A stretch of 64,000 nucleotides of DNA from Cladopsammia gracilis (taxonomy: Eukaryota; Cnidaria; Anthozoa; Scleractinia; Dendrophylliidae). Positions within the stretch are counted from its first letter, which is position 1. Every line of letters begins with the position of its first letter. Made by a program: the position numbers and the translations under genes. Location: assembly GCA_022457155.1 (NCBI GenBank), contig JAJGOT010000057.1, positions 805,501 through 869,500 of the forward strand, given 5' to 3'. Below are positions 23,774 through 36,200 of this stretch, one piece after another. A model generated the notes under the pieces. That model saw nothing but the letters and a program-made list of their open reading frames with translations. It ran no database searches and had not been told where the DNA came from.

Positions 23774-24339
23774 ATCGAAGATTTAGGGCTTGGAACGTAA
23801 GCCTTTGAATTTCTTGACGGTGATCAACAAAGTGAACAACAAATTTAAGGTTTCACTTCCCCAACAAGTTATAAACCAACCCCTTTATCTATTTGTACAC
23901 TGATAAAAACTCGACAAAAACAACAAAACACCCCTCCCTCAATAAACAAACAAACAGCAACAACAAACAAAACAAAACAAAAAAGAACAGGGAATAAACT
24001 TTTCGTGATAAAGATATTTATTGTATTTGATTGCACTTCTATATATTAACTGAGACAATACTAAGATAAATTTAGTTTGCATCAACCCAAAATTGCCAAG
24101 ACAATACAAGTGTTGGGGCTCGATTTACGCCCCGACTATTATACTCGAGTTCTACCATTTGCAAGTTTTCCTACAATCGTTTAAAGTGTGGGTAAGAGTT
24201 TAGGATTCGCCAGGTTTTAGATTTACTACGGATTAGGCCTATAGCTAGTGTTTGGGTAAAAACAGAAGTTAATGATAGAATTGGTGTTTGGTTGGGGTAG
24301 GGGTGTGGATAGCATCGACTTCAGGTAGGATCTGTCTGT

Positions 24340-25836
24340 CTGATGTCCATCTTAGCTGAGATATCCGGGGGTTACAATCAACTTAAGACAGCAGCGAAGG
24401 GACCGTAAACGGATACGGCGATCGTAAATGCAGAGCTTTTACCGACAAAGAGATTGGATCAATCGACCGATAGATACAAACGGATTGAGATTACGTCGAT
24501 CTTTCGCGGAGAAGGGTGAGTTTTTTTAACGAACAAGAAAATTTATTTTTCTTCCCTGTTCTTGATTAGGTCGATCGATCTTGATTAGGTCGATTAGGTC
24601 GATCGATCTTGATTAGGTCTTGATTAGGTCGATCGATCGACCAAACGATCTAATCTTTCGTTTGATCGATCGATCAAGGAGGATTCGACGGATTATAGAA
24701 GCAAAAGGACCGTAAAGCGAAACGGCGATCGTCCTTCGCCAACTATCTCTATCGATCTAAACTCTCAGACGGATTCGAAAATCAATGAATGGATCAGACT
24801 CCGTCTGAGTGTGATCCATTCACTGATTTTCGAATCCGTCTGAGAGTTTAGATCAGACTCCGTCTGAGTTCAGATCAATTAACAGAAAATTAAAGAGACA
24901 TTTAGGTCGACCGACCGATCCATCGATCCAATCTCTCTTTCTCGATAGAAAAAGATAGACTGGATCGACTGATCGATCGATCGAGACTGATTGAGCCGAT
25001 TGATCCAGTGTCTCCTTCTCAATAGCAAGTGACAGTTCAGGCAAAAGAGAAATATCCATAGAGAACGTCAAGATTGGATAGAGAACGATGCAATCTATAT
25101 ATCGTTCTCTATCAGTTAGACGGATGGATCAAAAGAGAAACATCCATAGAGAACGACAAGATTGGATAGAGAACGATGCAATCTATATATCGTTCTCTAT
25201 CTATCGAACGACAGAAAGAGAACGATATATAGATTGAATCGATCAAAAGAGAAAGACAAATAGTTCGATCGATCGATCAGGCAGATAGATTTATGTAGTA
25301 ACTAAACATTAGATCGAACGATCCAGAGATGGATACGAAACATAAGACAGATTTAATCATTGATGGATAGAGAGAGAAAATTAGATCGACTGATCGATAG
25401 AAACAATGGATCGATCGATCTATTTGTCTTTAGCTATCGGTCAGTCGATCTAATTTAATTAAGTCGATCGATCGATCGATGGATCTGATTTAATCTATCT
25501 AATGTGTCTAGACATCTATATCCAAATGATAGATGCCTGGACACATTAGATTAACTCATTGTCTTTCTCTATCGATCAATGTTTTAATCTATCTAGTGTT
25601 TCTAGATATATCAAATCACTGATTGATAGAGAAAGACAAATTCGATCGATCGATTTTTAAATTGATTAGATTAATCAATCGTTGGAGAGACAGATCACAG
25701 TTAAGTTGGCTATCAGACAAATGGATATAAAAGTTAAAAAACTCTGCATTTACGATCGACATCAGTTTACGGTCCTTAGGCCGCTGTCTTCAGTTGATTT
25801 TAACCCCAGGTACCCCAGATAAGATGGACATCTGAC
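24340..25836. mobile_element. About 1.5-kb element with about 100-bp terminal inverted repeats and a GATC-rich interior
   Basis: The left end (CTGATGTCCATCTTAGCTGA, then CAATCAACTTAAGACAGC, GGACCGTAAAC, CGATCGTAAATGCAGAG) is matched in inverse order and orientation at 25740-25836. The interior is built from GATCGATC words, short hairpins (for example around 24764-24852, 25500-25560) and a direct duplication of a block containing AGAGAACGATGCAATC (about 25070-25120 and 25140-25200). There is no ORF of note. The superfamily is not recognised. Confidence 0.75.
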
Positions 25837-25837
25837 G

Positions 25838-25985
25838 TAATATATCGAACATGAGACAGTGTTTCATCAGATTTCCAAACACCGCGAAGTGGGTTGAAAA
25901 ACGAGGCGCAGTCGAGTTGTTTTTAACCCACTTCAAGGTGTTTGGAAATCTGAAAAAATACCATGTCGAATGTTTGATATTACTT
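25838..25985. repeat. Foldback with TTTCCAAACACC arms
   Basis: Left ...CAGATTTCCAAACACCGCG, AGTGGGTT; right AACCCACTTCAAGGTGTTTG... in inverse. Arms are about 60 bp; the centre is CGAGGCGCAGTCGAG. A fragment of the same arm (TGATTTCCAAACACT) occurs at about 26046. Confidence 0.7.
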
Positions 25986-26246
25986 CTCAAACAAAATGAT
26001 TTTAGAAGGAGAAATTAAGGATGCAAAAATGAGGAGTGTTTCAACTGATTTCCAAACACTCATTAAACATTAATTTCCTTTGTATTTTCGTCATGAGGAA
26101 GATGTTAGCCCCATCCCTGTCCCTAACCAAACGCCAAGTCTATCACCAACCTCTGTTTCTTACCCATGTTACTCTACCTAGGCCTTATCCTTAGTACGCT
26201 TAAAACCTAGCTAGAGCTAAACTCTTACACTTAGTATTATTCTGGG

Positions 26247-26830
26247 TTGACGGTTATTAGAAGCTGGGCTTTTCAGAGCAATGCGGAACAGAATAAAGAA
26301 ATAAATTAGAAATATAAATTAAGAGTTCATCAGGATCAGCAGCATCTTGAGCAGGGTATGTTTGATTAGAGGCTGGGCTTTTCAGAATATAACGGAACAG
26401 AATATAGGAATACATCAGGTATAGAAACAAATTAAAGTTGATCAGGCTCTGCAGCACCTTTATACGGCTGGTTAAAAAGTTACGTTTTCTTTTTGTTGAG
26501 TGATAAGAGGCTTGGCTTTTTAGAAAAAGACGGAACAGAATATAGAAATACATTAGGTATAGAAATAAATGAGTTGATCAGGCTCTGCAGCACCTTTATA
26601 CGGCATGTTAAAAAGTTTACGTTTTCTTTTTGTTGAGTGATAAGAGGCTTGGCTTTTTAAAAAAAGACGGAACAGAATATAGAAATAAATTAGGTATAGA
26701 AATAAATCTAAGTCCGTCAGTATCTACACTACTTGGGCAGGCGTGTTAAAAATTTGAGTCTATAAGTGTAATGTTCTTCTTCTTTGCGCTGAGTGATTAG
26801 AGGTTGGGTTTTCATAACAAAACAGAACAT
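26247..26830. repeat. Tandem array of diverged 111-156-bp units
   Basis: Five unit starts (AGA(A/G)GCT(G/T)GGCTTTT at about 26257, 26368, 26506, 26643, 26799). Units share CGGAACAGAATA, AGAAATA(C/A)AT(T/C)AGGTATAG and CTGCAGCACCTTTATACGGC. The two central units are most alike (about 137 bp apart). Translations on the minus strand look hydrophobic only because the unit is A/T-rich; I do not treat them as protein. Confidence 0.8.
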
Positions 26831-26987
26831 CACTGCAAAGCAAAAAAAACAGAAAGCAGTTAATGTTAGTCTTATAATGCTTAACTCGCAGACTCAAAAG
26901 TTAGAAGCACACTGCATGGGTGGAGGTAAAACTTGGTTGGTTTTACTTTTTGCAACAGTATGTTACACTGGACCATGTATCTGGATC

Positions 26988-27298
26988 CTAAAGGCTGGTT
27001 CCCACTAGCGACGGAAGCGACGGAAGCGACTGAAACGACTGAAACGACGGAAACAACGGAAGCAACAGAAGCTACGGAAGCGGAAGATCGGAATCGCAAG
27101 AAAGTTACGATCTATAGTGGAAATCAAAAGGACGAAAGCGGATAGTGAGCGACGGAAGCAGAAGCGGAATCGGAAGAAAAATGAAACCTTCTGATTCTTG
27201 CGATTCCGATTGCGACACCATTTTTTGATTTACACTAGAACGTTAGGCTCCTTACGCCTCCGACTCCGCTTCCGACGCTCGTGGAAACCAGCACTAAA
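26988..27298. mobile_element. TIR element abutting the DGAT1 stop codon, 5-bp TSD
   Basis: The element 26993-27293 starts GGCTGGTTCCCACTAGCGAC, and its right end reads inversely TGCTGGTTTCCACGAGCGTC. CTAAA flanks both sides (26988-26992, 27294-27298). The left interior is a GGAAGCGACGGAAGC-type microsatellite. The DGAT1 stop codon TAG is the reverse complement of 27294-27296, so the element begins the 3' UTR. Confidence 0.8.
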
Positions 27299-30200
27299 AA
27301 GAAAGCAAAGATTCCCAAGCTCGTGTTGCATCATTAATACAAACCTGAACATTAGAAACATAGTAGTCATGGAAGTAACACAGTATCGCCAGTGGCTGAC
27401 CAACGATGATTGACAACCAAACCACTACATTGCTATAATTGGGATAGCCTGCGAAGAAATACTTCACAAAGAGATGAAGAGGAACCTGTTGGGATAATAA
27501 TAAATAATGTAAAAATCGTTAATAATTCATAAGGATACTAACAAATAGAAATGAGCCATTCCAATCACATGGTTAACCCTGTATATCAGATACAACTCAC
27601 TAGTGGTTGTATCTAATTTACATTCCAGATACAACCACTAGTGAGTTCTATATGGAATGTGAATTTCACAAGTTGTTTACTACATTCGCGTCCGTGTTGT
27701 ATCGGCAATATACATTCACTCGGCTGTGCCTCGTGATCGTGTAGGCCGATACAACACTCCCGCTCATGTAGTAAACATTACAAAAATGTCAGTGAATTTA
27801 AAGAGCTATTTTTAGGTTATACATGGTGGAACCTCAAAATATACCACTTTTCATTGAAGTATCGAAAGTAATTTCGTAATCGCTTTGGTTTTTCATTGCT
27901 ACGCTTTGTGATTGGCTAAAAAATTTCGCACCACTTAATCAACCAATCACCAAAGCCAATCACGACTTGCTCGCACGCGTTTTCCCGCGCTTGGCGCGGG
28001 CTCCATGTATTTCTTGCGCTCTGATTGGTTCAGTGGATTGTCTGCGTCGGTTGTGATTGGCCAAAGTAATTACAATTGGTTTTGGTTTTACAATCTTTTA
28101 GAGTAGTTTTCAATTGAGTGTCGAAAGTAATTTCGTAATAATTGCTTTGGTTTTGCATTGCTACGCTTTGTGATTGGCTAAGTAATTACAATTGGTTTTG
28201 GTTTTAGTCTACAACCTTTTATTGAAAACCGTTCTAATCACCTTACCTGTGCCAGCATTGCCAAGAAAGCCCAGTAACGGAACAGTCTCAGTGGTACACT
28301 CACTAGGAACTGTAAAAGAAAAGAAGGCAAATGCTTTTATTTGAGGCGGCTCTCAACATAAGATGGGCATAGGTTTAAGGGTCACTGTCCCGCCAAAATG
28401 GCAAAATTTCGCTTTGCTTATTTCCACGTTTCTAGCCTGTTCCAGGCGTTAAGTTTGTGGCGCGCGAAAAAAACCCCTAACCCTAACCCCCAGTCTTCCC
28501 TCGCGTCGACCCTAGCGCCGCGCGCCGCTTTTCTCTGCTCCCCACAATCTAGACGCCGGGAACAGGCTACGTTTCATCGCCAAATGCCACCAAATATACA
28601 ACTTAGTTGGATAAAAAGATTCTATACAGCAAAACAAAAGCAGTAGTTTGTAGATAAAAGGCAGGATTACAAGGAATGAAGTGGAATTTGATTTATTGAC
28701 GGGCGGTTAAGAAATCAAACCTGCAATTCTTGTGAAATTTTGACTTTTCTAGCCGTAGTTTTGCCTGTTTAGTTCATATTTCTTTGCTTTTATCACATTT
28801 GGCGATGATTTCGTCCAATTTCAAGATATAAAGTAAGCTTAAAGCAAGCTCCTGGCCATAATCATGAAAAAACGATATTTCAGCCGGGACAGTGTCCCCG
28901 TAAGTCTAAGAAGATTATCTTTCAAACTGAAAATAAACGTTCTCAAAATAAATAACAAACTAATAACGAAAACAAAGGAAAAAATTCATTTAGAATACAT
29001 GTGGTTTTCATTCACGCCCTCCATATTCAAAACAAAATGGAATTTGGAAATGTTGTTTAATAGGGAAAGAAGGCTAGACACAGGCGGAGAACGACCGTCT
29101 CGCCGCAAGGACATCGGAACTGACAAATGAGAAGTGCTCTTTCTAACTGTTCACCGCTGCAGAAACACCGCTCCCCAGTAAACTTACTAACTCTGTGAAA
29201 GGGACTCTGTCCCGCCGATAACAAAGTTTCGCTTAGCTTATTTCCATGTTATATCCCCAAATGCCACCAAATATACAACTGAATTGAATAAAAATATTCC
29301 ATAGAGCAAAACAAAGGCAGTAGTTTGGAGATAAAGTGCAGGATTACAAGGATGGAAGTGGATTACAGTTCATCAAATTTGATTTCGTGACAGACTGTCT
29401 AGAAATCAAAATTGCCATTATGGAGTTTTCATTCTTTTATAGCCGTGTTTTGCCTCTTTGGTCAATATAATTCCTTTGCTTTCATCACTTCTGGGAATTT
29501 ATTTTCTTTCTATTTGGAGATAATAAGGCAAGCTTAAAGCAAGCTCCTGGTCATAAACATGAAAACACGATACATCAGCTGGGACACGTACTGTCCCTAT
29601 AAGAAAATAAACTTACTGTACCTCATGAAAGAACGCAGAAAGTAAAAATACGGCAATCTGTGCTTGCATAGAGGAGTAGCCTGACTTTAACAAAGGAAGA
29701 TACAGATGCCTGAAAGGTGACCAAAAAATAAGACAACGATGCTTTAATTAAAGAGGCTAATGTCATGACGATTCTAGAGTAATTCAAAACAAAATTAATT
29801 CGTTCTTTTTATCGTTCTGAATGTACACAGTGAAGCATATATATACCTTCTGGCCCAGCGATGAACAGGGATGTTCCAATTTTGCCAAAAGTAGGCCACA
29901 TTTGGGGAATTCCTACAAAATGAAAATTAATACATACCGTTATATCCAATTTACAGTTGTCTGTCCGAAATAATGAAATGTATGCACAGTTAAACCTCTA
30001 TTAAGCAGTCATCCTCGGGGAATTTAGCCTGTGATATGGCAAAAATTGAACTAGAATGCAAAATTGCTCACGTATATTTCATTGCTAACAGCAACTTACA
30101 GTAACACAAAAATGTGATACATAAAAATTTAGCAATTGCACGTTCAAGGAAGTTCATGCCTCAGACTATCAGACCACATCATCGAAAGTTTTGCCATCAC

Positions 30201-33200
30201 ATTAAAAAAAAATCAGTTATGGTTGTCTGTGATTTGGGGCCGCGCAGCTTAATTTCGTGAAGTAAGTCACTCACTTTGTTTAGTGTAAATGACTGAAATG
30301 AGAATTCTTCCTGACCATATTAATAAAAATAAGGTAACCGTTTAGTGGAGGTAAAATACAATAAAATTCGCCAATTGGGAAATCTAAAATTAATAGAGGT
30401 GACTGCCTGAAAGAGGTCAAGTTTACTGGAAAAAAGACCTAAGTGACTTCTGATAAACTGCTAGATTCTCAATCCAAATTACCTTGTTTACCCTTGTGAA
30501 ACACAGGGAGAATTTGATGTTACATCAAAGTCACTTAGGGCCTTATCCCACACACCTCTTCAATTGGGGAGGGATTTCCAGGAATTTGATGAGTGACCGC
30601 TTAATAGAGGCTGAGGGTGACGGTTTAACAGAGAGCTGCTTAATAGAGGTTTGACTTTACAAGTTCCTAGAAGAATTAAGAAATATTTCGACTTCATTCT
30701 TACCACCAGTCTTTGTAGAATGTTCTGTCACCAAATCTGAGCAATTCAGCGGTTATGTTCAGGCCACTGTGAAAGAGTGCATAAAAGGACAACAGCCAGA
30801 TTAAGTGATTTGGTACCTAGGAAAGAGAAAATTATGTAACATTAAATTTAATACTGGCATTTATTAAGTTACACTTTATGCCCCAAGAGTGACCAGCCTC
30901 TAAGTTTTCCTTGCCAATATATCAGTACACCATCAGACACAAAGGTTGCAAGAATAAAGGAATAGACCACCAAACAGCTGAAAGGTAAGTTGTATTGATT
31001 CTAAAACAACTTCAAATTCAGTTGGAACTAAGAACAACGCAATCACTGAGCTTCAGTGACTGAGTATCAGACTCTGTCATCAGATTCTCACACGGCAAAT
31101 AATGTAAAACAGTGGATTGCTTTTTTTTTTCCTATACATAGGTAGGCTACAGTCCCATACCAAATAAATAAAAACCAGAAAAGACAATTTGTTCATTGAT
31201 ATTGGGGCTTAATTAAAGACCCAGTATTGTCCATTATGCTTCACGTGCCTCTGAACAATAGAAGCCTTGCTCCTGTGCAAAGCAAACAATAACAGAGGTG
31301 TGAGAAGCATAATGGACAATACTGGGCCTTTAAAGGGATAAAAAAAAAAATAACATACAAGTATACTGTTCTAAAAAATTATGCAACTCACTAATGCAGA
31401 AAATGCAAACTAAGGTCTTTATTTGGAGAAAATGGAAACAAAAAATAATTAAAAAGAATTAATAGAAATGCTAAAACGTTTCATTGAGTCAAAATGCTTG
31501 TTAACATGATTTACACTTACTGCTAATTTCATTAATCTCTCAGCTCCCCTGGCAAAATTCATTTCCTGTTGACAAAATACAAATAATTTTATATGACTTT
31601 AGTCCCATTGTCAAACAAGTACATTGTACCATTGTACCATAAAGGATAATAATTTTAATAGTAATATAAAACCGGCCAACAATACCATACTGCTGGTATG
31701 AACTGTGTTTGCAATCGATTAAAGAATGTCCTTTCTCATTAGCTTTCATGGTCTTAGAGCTTGACTTGCCTCAAGTTAATGTTAGTACAACTGTATGTTC
31801 ACGCAGCAATAACTACACCTACCTGAAGAGTTTTAAGGGAGTTATTCACAGTAGGAACAATCCACTGCAAAATTAAAGAAACAATTAAATAAGTTTAAAA
31901 ATAACAATTACAATCAAAAAAGATTTCCTTGTATTTCTTAGAATAGAATATGATTTATAATGAATCTGGGACAAAGAAATCTTTGAACCCACAACACTAT
32001 AATTATTTACAGGAGGGTTGATGGGTTCCATCTCGTAATAGATTTGTAGAAGTTGTAAACACATGCATTCAATTATTGCCCTTCAGAGAACCATAACAAG
32101 ACATCACAAACAGATCTTCAAACCGAAATCTAAAACTTATTTTTATTCTTATTTACCTGTTGCACAGCTCCAATTATAATTCCAACTAAAAAGATCTGCA
32201 AAATAAAGTTACATGTAAAGAAACTCTTGTATAGGGATGATATCTGTTTACAAACATTCTTTTTGTTATTCAAATGTGCCAACCACTGGAACAAAAGAAC
32301 CCTTTGTTTCGGCAGCCAGTAAGGCTCTGGTAGGCACATTAATAACAATTGGTGATGTCATTGATATCTTCCCTATAATTTTATATAACTTTAATTAAAG
32401 CAAGTTTTAAATGTCAATAATCAGATGCTGAGTTTTTGGAATTCATACAAATTCAACTGAGGACAAAACATTTAAAAAAGTAACAAGATATTTATAACTT
32501 ACAAATTCTGCTATTCTTCTTAAGAGGAATCGCTTTCTTATTCTCTCATTCCTGGGAAAATTTAGTTCATAACAAAGGGTGGGAGCAACCATGAAGTAGT
32601 AGAGATCTGAAATACAATTAGAACAAATGTTGCCGATTTATAATAAAAAAAGGAAAAAAAGAAAAGAAAGCAAAATGTGAGAGAGGAGTGACGGTAAGGT
32701 GTTGCCAGTCTAGATTACCAGCTAGAAACCAGTGAGAGTCAGTTGACAAAATAAATGAGTCAATATCATTATATGTAAAATAATAATTAAAATTAAATTT
32801 ATCAAGGCTGTGCTCTTTTGTCTTGGGGTGCTGAGAAAAAACTGAGTTTTTTCACATGGCTTAATAACTGCTGGGCACCTTAAATTTTATAGTTGGACTT
32901 CCTTTGGGCTCCAGATCATAACTCTTAGAACACAGCCTTGTTTATTTACAATTTATAGCTAAATGCTATTAATAATTATTAACTCTTTGACTCACAAGAG
33001 TGACACAAATCAAAATTCGAGAAAAATCCCAAATTTCATCAGTTTTGTAACATATTGAAAAACATCATTGCAAGTGGTACCATATGTAAAAGTACTGCTG
33101 AAGAGGTTTCATTTGAATGGTCACACCATAGGATTTCATCAACAGACTCAAAAGTTAGAACAAATGGTACCATGTAAAAGTACTGCTGAAGAGGTTTTAT

Positions 33201-36200
33201 TTGAATGGTCACACCATAGGATTTCATCCACAGACTCAAAAGTTAGAACAAATGGTACCATGCAAAAGTACTGCTGAAGAGGTTTCATTTGAATGGTCAC
33301 ACCATAGGATTTCATCCACAGACTCAAAAGTTAGAACAAATGGTACCATGCAAAAGTACTGCTGAAGAGGTTTCATTTGAATGGTCACACCATAGGATTT
33401 CATCAACAGACTCAAAAGTTAGAACAAATGGTACCATGCGAAAGTACTGCTGAAGAGGTTTCATTTGAATGGTCACACCATAGGATTTTGTCCACAGACT
33501 CAAAAGTTAGAACAAATGGTACCATGCAAAAGTACTGCTGAAGAGGTTTCATTTGAATGGTCACACCGTAGGATTTTGTCCACAGACTCAAAAGTTAGAA
33601 CAAATGCTACCATGCAAAAGTACTGCTGAAGAGGTTTCATTTGAATGGTCACACCATAGGATTTCATCCACAGACTCAAAAGTTAGAACAAATGGTACCA
33701 TGCAAAAGTACTGCTGAAGAGGTTTCATTTGAATGGTCACACCATAGGATTTCATCAACAGACTCAAAAGTTAGAACAAATGGTACCATGCGAAAGTACT
33801 GCTGAAGAGGTTTCATTTGAATGGTCACACCATAGGATTTTGTCCACAGACTCAAAAGTTAGAACAAATGGTACCATGCAAAAGTACTGCTGAAGAGGTT
33901 TCATTTGAATGGTCACACCGTAGGATTTTGTCCACAGACTCAAAAGTTAGAACAAATGCTACCATGCAAAAGTACTGCTGAAGAGGTTTCATTTGAATGG
34001 TCACACCATAGGATTTCATCCACAGACTCAAAAGTTAGAACAAATGGTACCATGCACTGAAAAGTACTGCTGAAGAGGTTTCATTTGAATGGTCACACCA
34101 TAGGATTTCATCAACAGACTTAGAAGTTAGAACAAATGGTACCATGCAAAAGTACTGCTGAAGAGGTTTCATTTGAATGGTCACACCATAGGATTTCATC
34201 AACAGACTCAAAAGTTAGAACAAATGGTACCATGCAAAAGAACTGCTGAAGAGGTTTCATTTGAATGGTCACACCATAGGATTTCGTCCACAGACTCAAA
34301 AGTTAGAACAAATGGTACCATGCAAAAGTACTGCTGAAGAGGTTTCATTTGAATGCAGGGCTCGAAATTGCGACCAATACGGTCGCATTTGCGACTCAAT
34401 TTTTGTGTTTGCGACTAAAACTTCCAGAGGAGTCGCAAATTTGCGAGTAGTTTTCGCCTTGGCCAATAACGAAATAAAAAGCCTAGCAGTCGCTACTTTA
34501 CCACTATTTTTGCCAAAATAAATAAAAAAATGAAAAAATACATTGTGTGCCTTGATTATCGTAGAAATTTGAAGATATGAGGCAAAATTGTTCGTAATTT
34601 ACCCGCAATGTTATGACGCAACGCTATTCCCTCGATCGCGGCCGCCATTGCAGCGGTTTCTTATTCATATGTATTGCTGGCTCATATTTTTGTTTGTTAA
34701 ACCGCTGGATTAGAGCTGTCATCGCGGCCGATCGCGGCCAGGTAGAATCGGCCAAAGTATCGTCAATTTCGCAACGGTGACGGACGTTTAAGTGGATATG
34801 TTCCAAGACTGTATCCTTTCTGGAAGCTAATTTCACCAAAAAATATAATTTTGAGTTGTACACTAGTTTTAAGATCGAGAAAAAATGTCTTGATCGTTAC
34901 GATTGTGGCGGCCAAGTTTATAGTATTGCATGTTTCGTTCTGTACATGTACAGTCATCATTAGAGATATCGTGAAAGATGTTGAAGTAATAAAATCAGAG
35001 TCGTGTTAATCATTTGTTAGTCAAAGTTATTTTTTAACTAATTGTTGCTACTTAGTTGTGCGACTAAAATTGGTGAACTTGCGACTTGATTTTCGTATCT
35101 AGTCGCAAAATGGCGACTGAACTTTTTTTTTAATTTCGAGCCCTGGAATGGTCACACCATAGGATTTCGTCCACAGACTCAAAAGTTAGAACAAATGGTA
35201 CCATGCAAAAGTATTGCTGAAGAGGTTTCATTTGATGGTCACACCATAGGATTTCATTGACTGCAGACTCAAAAGTTAGAACTCTGCACTCTGCACTCTG
35301 GGAGGAAAAGGGGTACTTTAGAGTGTAAACAGAACCTGATTAACATTCATTCTCACCTTTCTGATTTAAGTTATCAGGGTACATTACTAAGTCAACATTT
35401 GACTTTTTAATAGTGCTGTCGTCATTTTTATCATCTGCTCCTACAACACAAAAATTCAAACTGATATTAAATAATTTAATATAAGAATAAAAAATCTGTC
35501 AATAACTGAAAAGGTCAAACATTTTGAGGCTGATGGTCTTTGCCCTGGGTATGCCGCGAGGCTTGTGCTATTTCCAGCACAAGGGGCAAGCAATAGGGTC
35601 TCTGACTCCATGCTTGGGGGCGACACTAGGACACAACATGGCATTAATATTGAAGTTTATAAATTATTTTGGGCAACTTTTCAAAACAATCACTGGCAGT
35701 TTGTTTTCATGTTTTCCAACCAACACATACACAGTGTCTTACTTGCCATCTTCCCCTGTTAGGTGCACACTGGTAAGAAAGGAGTTTTTTTCTTTTTAAT
35801 TCAAAGTAATAAAGATAATTGATTTGAAAGAATCTAATTTATTTAGTAATGTTTCATGGACAATAATTGGTTCAGTCAACCAAAAACTATGTTGTTTAGG
35901 TTTTTGTGCAGACAAGAAACAACATTTTTCAGTTGTATAATGTTATATTATAATAATATAATAATTTGCCTTGGTTCAAATTTTATTTTCTTTGGTTTAA
36001 AACTCATTATCATACATTATCATACATTACCATAGCCAAAAAAACAAAGGAAAATAAACTTTGAACCAAGGCAAATTTTGACCCACAACATAATTATACA
36101 ACATCAAAGCTGTGCTCTAACACAGCCTGGTGGCCCCTGGTGACTTACTTTTACCTTTGGGTGACCTAGATTTCAAGAGTTTAGAGATTTCGGGCTCCCA

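Noticed and set aside
28398..29130. Short plus-strand ORFs in DGAT1 intron
   Set aside because: No recognisable content; the strand is opposite to the gene and the region includes duplicated noncoding blocks (about 28570-28870 and 29260-29570 are diverged direct copies).
33075..35282. Regularly repeated 88-bp units resembling a CRISPR array
   Set aside because: Units are contiguous without unique spacers, the host is an animal, and the array lies in a DGAT1 intron: it is a satellite.
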